From contig NZ_CACSJA010000001.1 of the NCBI RefSeq assembly GCF_902706035.1, forward strand, positions 186,001 to 250,000: DNA of 64,000 nucleotides. Reading direction: 5' to 3'. Below are positions 61,764-64,000 of this stretch, piece after piece; within the stretch, counting starts at the first letter, position 1; every line of letters starts with the position of its first letter. The translations under genes were made by a program, and so were the position numbers. The notes below the pieces were generated by a model. It worked only from the letters and a program-made list of their open reading frames with translations. It was not told the DNA's origin and searched no databases. The DNA is from Pantoea sp. 18069 (lineage in GTDB: Bacteria > Pseudomonadota > Gammaproteobacteria > Burkholderiales > Burkholderiaceae_C).

Positions 61764-62546
61764 TCAAATACTGAACATCGTGGCGGTGAGCAGGAAGTCC
61801 AGCCCCAAAATGGCCAGCGAGGCCATCACCACGGTGCGCGTTGTCGCGCGGGAAACGCCTTCGGGCGTCGGCTTGGCCAGATAGCCCTGCAGCAGCGCCA
61901 CGAAGGTCACCGCCACGCCGAACACCAGGCTCTTGATCACACCATTGCCCAGATCGGCCCACCAGTCGACGCCCTGCTGCATCTGGCCCCAGAAAGCGCC
62001 GCCGTCCACGCCTATCATCAGCACGCCGACGATCCAGCCGCCGATCACGCCGACGGCGCTGAACACCGCGGCCAGCAAAGGCAGCACGATCACGCCGGCC
62101 CAGAACCGCGGCGCGAGGATCCGGCGCACCGGGTCCACGGCCATCATTTCCATCGCGCTGAGCTGCTCGCCGGCCTTCATCAGGCCGATTTCGGCCGTCA
62201 GCGCCGTGCCCGCGCGCCCGGCGAACAGCAGCGCCGTGACCACGGGCCCGAGCTCTCGCACCAGCGACAGCGCGACCAGCAGGCCCAGCGCTTCGGCAGA
62301 ACCATAGCGCTGCAGCGTGTAATAGCCTTGCAGCCCGAGCACGAAGCCGACGAACAGGCCCGACACGCCGATGATGGCCAGCGAATAGTTGCCGAGAAAA
62401 TGGATCTGGTCGCCCATGAGGCGCGGGCGGCGCAGCGTCGCGCCGAGCAGGCCCACGAGTCGCAGCAGCAGGCGCGTGGCCTGGCCGATCGCAGTGCAGT
62501 GTTCGCGTGCGGCGCGGCCTATGCGCGCAGGGTGAAGGCGGTTCAT
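61764..62546 (-). CDS. mlaE: Phospholipid ABC permease MlaE
   Basis: 260 residues, MlaE permease fold with five to six helices and [16 protein letters not shown] (coupling helix). Start overlaps mlaF (ATGA). Confidence 0.96.
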   Translation of the reverse strand: MNRLHPARIGRAAREHCTAIGQATRLLLRLVGLLGATLRRPRLMGDQIHFLGNYSLAIIGVSGLFVGFVLGLQGYYTLQRYGSAEALGLLVALSLVRELGPVVTALLFAGRAGTALTAEIGLMKAGEQLSAMEMMAVDPVRRILAPRFWAGVIVLPLLAAVFSAVGVIGGWIVGVLMIGVDGGAFWGQMQQGVDWWADLGNGVIKSLVFGVAVTFVALLQGYLAKPTPEGVSRATTRTVVMASLAILGLDFLLTATMFSI

Positions 62547-63355
62547 GCGCGGCCTCCCGGGCCAAAGTCCTGGGCCGCATCGGGCCCCGGATAGTGGAAC
62601 GGCACCGGCCCCGTGGCGCGCGCATGCACGAACTGGTCGACCAGCGGGTCGGTGCTGGCCATGACTTCGGCCGGCGTGCCCTGGGCCGCGACGCAGGCCG
62701 GGCCGAGAATGATCACATGGTCGGCGACCTGGAAAGTCTCGACGATATCGTGCGACACCAGCACCGTGGTCAGGCCCATCGCGTCATTGAGTTCGCGTAT
62801 CAGGTGGGCGGCCGTGCCCAGCGCAATCGGGTCCAGGCCGGCGAACGGTTCGTCGTACATGATCAGCTCGGGGTCGAGCGCGATCGCGCGCGCCAGCGCC
62901 ACGCGCCGCGCCATGCCGCCCGAAATCTCGCTGGGCATGAGCGCGCGCGCGCCGCGCAGGCCCACGGCATGCAGCTTCATCAGCACGATGTCGCGCACCA
63001 GCGCTTCGGGCAGATCGGTGTGCTCGCGCAGCGCGAACGCCACGTTGTCGAACACGCTCATGTCGGTGAACAACGCGCCGAACTGGAACAGCATGCCCAT
63101 GCGCCGGCGCGCGGCATACAGCTGCGCCGGGTTCATGCGGCCAATGTCCTGGCCGTCGAACAGCACCTGCCCTTGCTGGGCGCGCTGCTGTCCGCCGATC
63201 AGCCGCAGCACTGTGGTCTTGCCGCCGCCCGACGCTCCCATCAGCGCCGTGACCTTGCCGCGCGGTATCTGCAAGCTGAGGTCGCGCAGGATCACCCGCT
63301 CGCCATAACCAAAAGTTACGTTGCGCAGCTCGACCAGGGGCGCGGGTGCTGTCAT
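62543..63355 (-). CDS. mlaF: Phospholipid ABC ATPase MlaF
   Basis: 270 residues. Walker [10 protein letters not shown], signature ISGGMARR, Walker [15 protein letters not shown]-loop VSHDIVE. First gene of the mla operon; TAGGAG precedes the ATG. The leader region carries a palindrome ACATTCATGAATGT (63420-63433). Confidence 0.96.
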   Translation of the reverse strand: MTAPAPLVELRNVTFGYGERVILRDLSLQIPRGKVTALMGASGGGKTTVLRLIGGQQRAQQGQVLFDGQDIGRMNPAQLYAARRRMGMLFQFGALFTDMSVFDNVAFALREHTDLPEALVRDIVLMKLHAVGLRGARALMPSEISGGMARRVALARAIALDPELIMYDEPFAGLDPIALGTAAHLIRELNDAMGLTTVLVSHDIVETFQVADHVIILGPACVAAQGTPAEVMASTDPLVDQFVHARATGPVPFHYPGPDAAQDFGPGGRA

Positions 63356-63492
63356 GGACCTACGGCTCCTACAGGAGAAAACAAAAATACGTCATGGATG
63401 CGATGTTAAACGATTACATACATTCATGAATGTTTGCTTCACACAAACCCTGCAAACACCCCGCGTCGCAGACGCTGCGCCAGCGACGCTGG

Positions 63493-64000
63493 TCACAGCA
63501 TATTGTGCAGAAATGCCTTTGTGCGTGCGTGCTTGGGATGTGCAAAAAATTCCGCCGCCGGGCCCGACTCGATCAGCTCCCCACGGTCCATGAAGGCCAC
63601 ACGGTGTGCAACTTCGCGCGCAAAGCCCATTTCATGGGTGACCACGAGCATGGTCATGTTCTCCTGGGCAAGCTCGCGCATGGTGCGCAGCACCTCGCCC
63701 GTGAGTTCGGGGTCGAGCGCCGATGTGGGTTCGTCGAACAGCAGGATGTCCGGCTCCATGGCCAGTGCGCGCGCGATCGCCACGCGCTGCTTTTGCCCGC
63801 CCGACAGGCGCGCCGGGTAGCTGTCGCGCTTTTCCAACAGGCCGACCTTCTTGAGCAGCGCTTCGGCCCGGGGCACGATCTGCGCGCGCGCCAGGCCTTT
63901 GACGACCATTGGCGCCTCGATCACGTTCTCGAGCACCGTGAGGTGGGGAAACAGATTGAACGACTGGAACACCATGCCCATCTTGCGGCCGATGCGGCGG
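63493..64000 (-). CDS. Polar amino-acid ABC transporter ATP-binding protein (5' end outside window)
   Basis: The visible 168 residues run from the Q-loop region ([20 protein letters not shown]) to the C-terminus: signature LSGGQKQR, Walker [13 protein letters not shown]-loop VVTHEMGFA. This matches GlnQ/GltL-type importers for glutamine, glutamate or aspartate. Walker A is beyond the window edge. Confidence 0.93.
   Translation of the reverse strand, partial: RRIGRKMGMVFQSFNLFPHLTVLENVIEAPMVVKGLARAQIVPRAEALLKKVGLLEKRDSYPARLSGGQKQRVAIARALAMEPDILLFDEPTSALDPELTGEVLRTMRELAQENMTMLVVTHEMGFAREVAHRVAFMDRGELIESGPAAEFFAHPKHARTKAFLHNML

Noticed and set aside
63420..63489. Operator or terminator upstream of mlaF (palindrome ACATTCATGAATGT; pair GCGTCGC/GCGACGC)
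   Set aside because: Single isolated palindromes with no context to assign a function; noted only under mlaF.

Overview
The window is a 64-kb chromosomal stretch of a GC-rich betaproteobacterium, most likely a member of the Comamonadaceae (Burkholderiales). This rests on gene order and content: a Bug/TctC receptor beside a LysR regulator; rplU-rpmA-obgE-proB; ispB and tRNA-Pro near pilB-pilC-pilD-coaE-zapD-yacG; petABC-sspA-sspB; murA-hisG-hisD feeding a his/tatABC cluster; mlaFEDACB with mlaA inside the operon; and many copies of a GC-rich 3'-end repeat of the kind typical of this family. Species cannot be named from the sequence alone. There is no transposase, integrase, phage gene or CRISPR array.

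Layout. 0-3 kb: an N-formylglutamate amidohydrolase-family gene (cut by the window edge), a Bug receptor, a LysR regulator and a small membrane protein. 3-7.2 kb: hemA, prfA, prmC, grxD. 7.3-16.5 kb: a PaeA/YtfL-like exporter, a lytic transglycosylase, proS, rppH, proB, obgE, rpmA, rplU, ispB, tRNA-Pro. 16.5-21.3 kb: an accessory interval with a cysteine desulfurase / metallo-beta-lactamase-like / rhodanese fusion, a DecR/CyuR-like Lrp regulator, an AhpD-like protein and a MocR regulator. 21.6-28.6 kb: pilB, pilC, pilD, coaE, zapD, yacG, mutT and a DUF815 ATPase. 28.7-35 kb: argJ, secA, a dciA-like gene, tRNA-Thr, a triplicated 105-bp repeat, sspB and sspA. 35-45 kb: petA-petB-petC, mscL, pdxA, a NIF3-family gene, an MFS symporter, a DegS/AlgW-like protease and tatABC. 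45-57 kb: hinT and the histidine genes hisG-D-C-B-H-A-F-I-E, interrupted by a vapBC-type toxin-antitoxin pair (between hisD and hisC) and by yeaD-galE (between hisA and hisF), then murA. 57-64 kb: ibaG, an ABC-2 exporter, the Mla lipid-transport operon and the end of a polar amino-acid ABC ATPase.

Three observations stand out. First, the 703-residue fusion joins an apparently intact cysteine desulfurase to a persulfide-dioxygenase-like domain that has lost its metal motif and to an intact rhodanese, and it is divergent from a regulator resembling the cysteine-responsive DecR/CyuR: a candidate sulfur-relay system. Second, a toxin-antitoxin pair with an eroded PIN active site sits inside the his operon, behind a strong terminator after hisD and three palindromes spaced exactly 16 bp apart, so it may now supply the promoter for hisCBHA. 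Third, at least six copies of a two-hairpin element lie directly at gene 3' ends, always in the sense of the upstream gene, with compensatory stem changes; in two genes the element supplies the stop codon.
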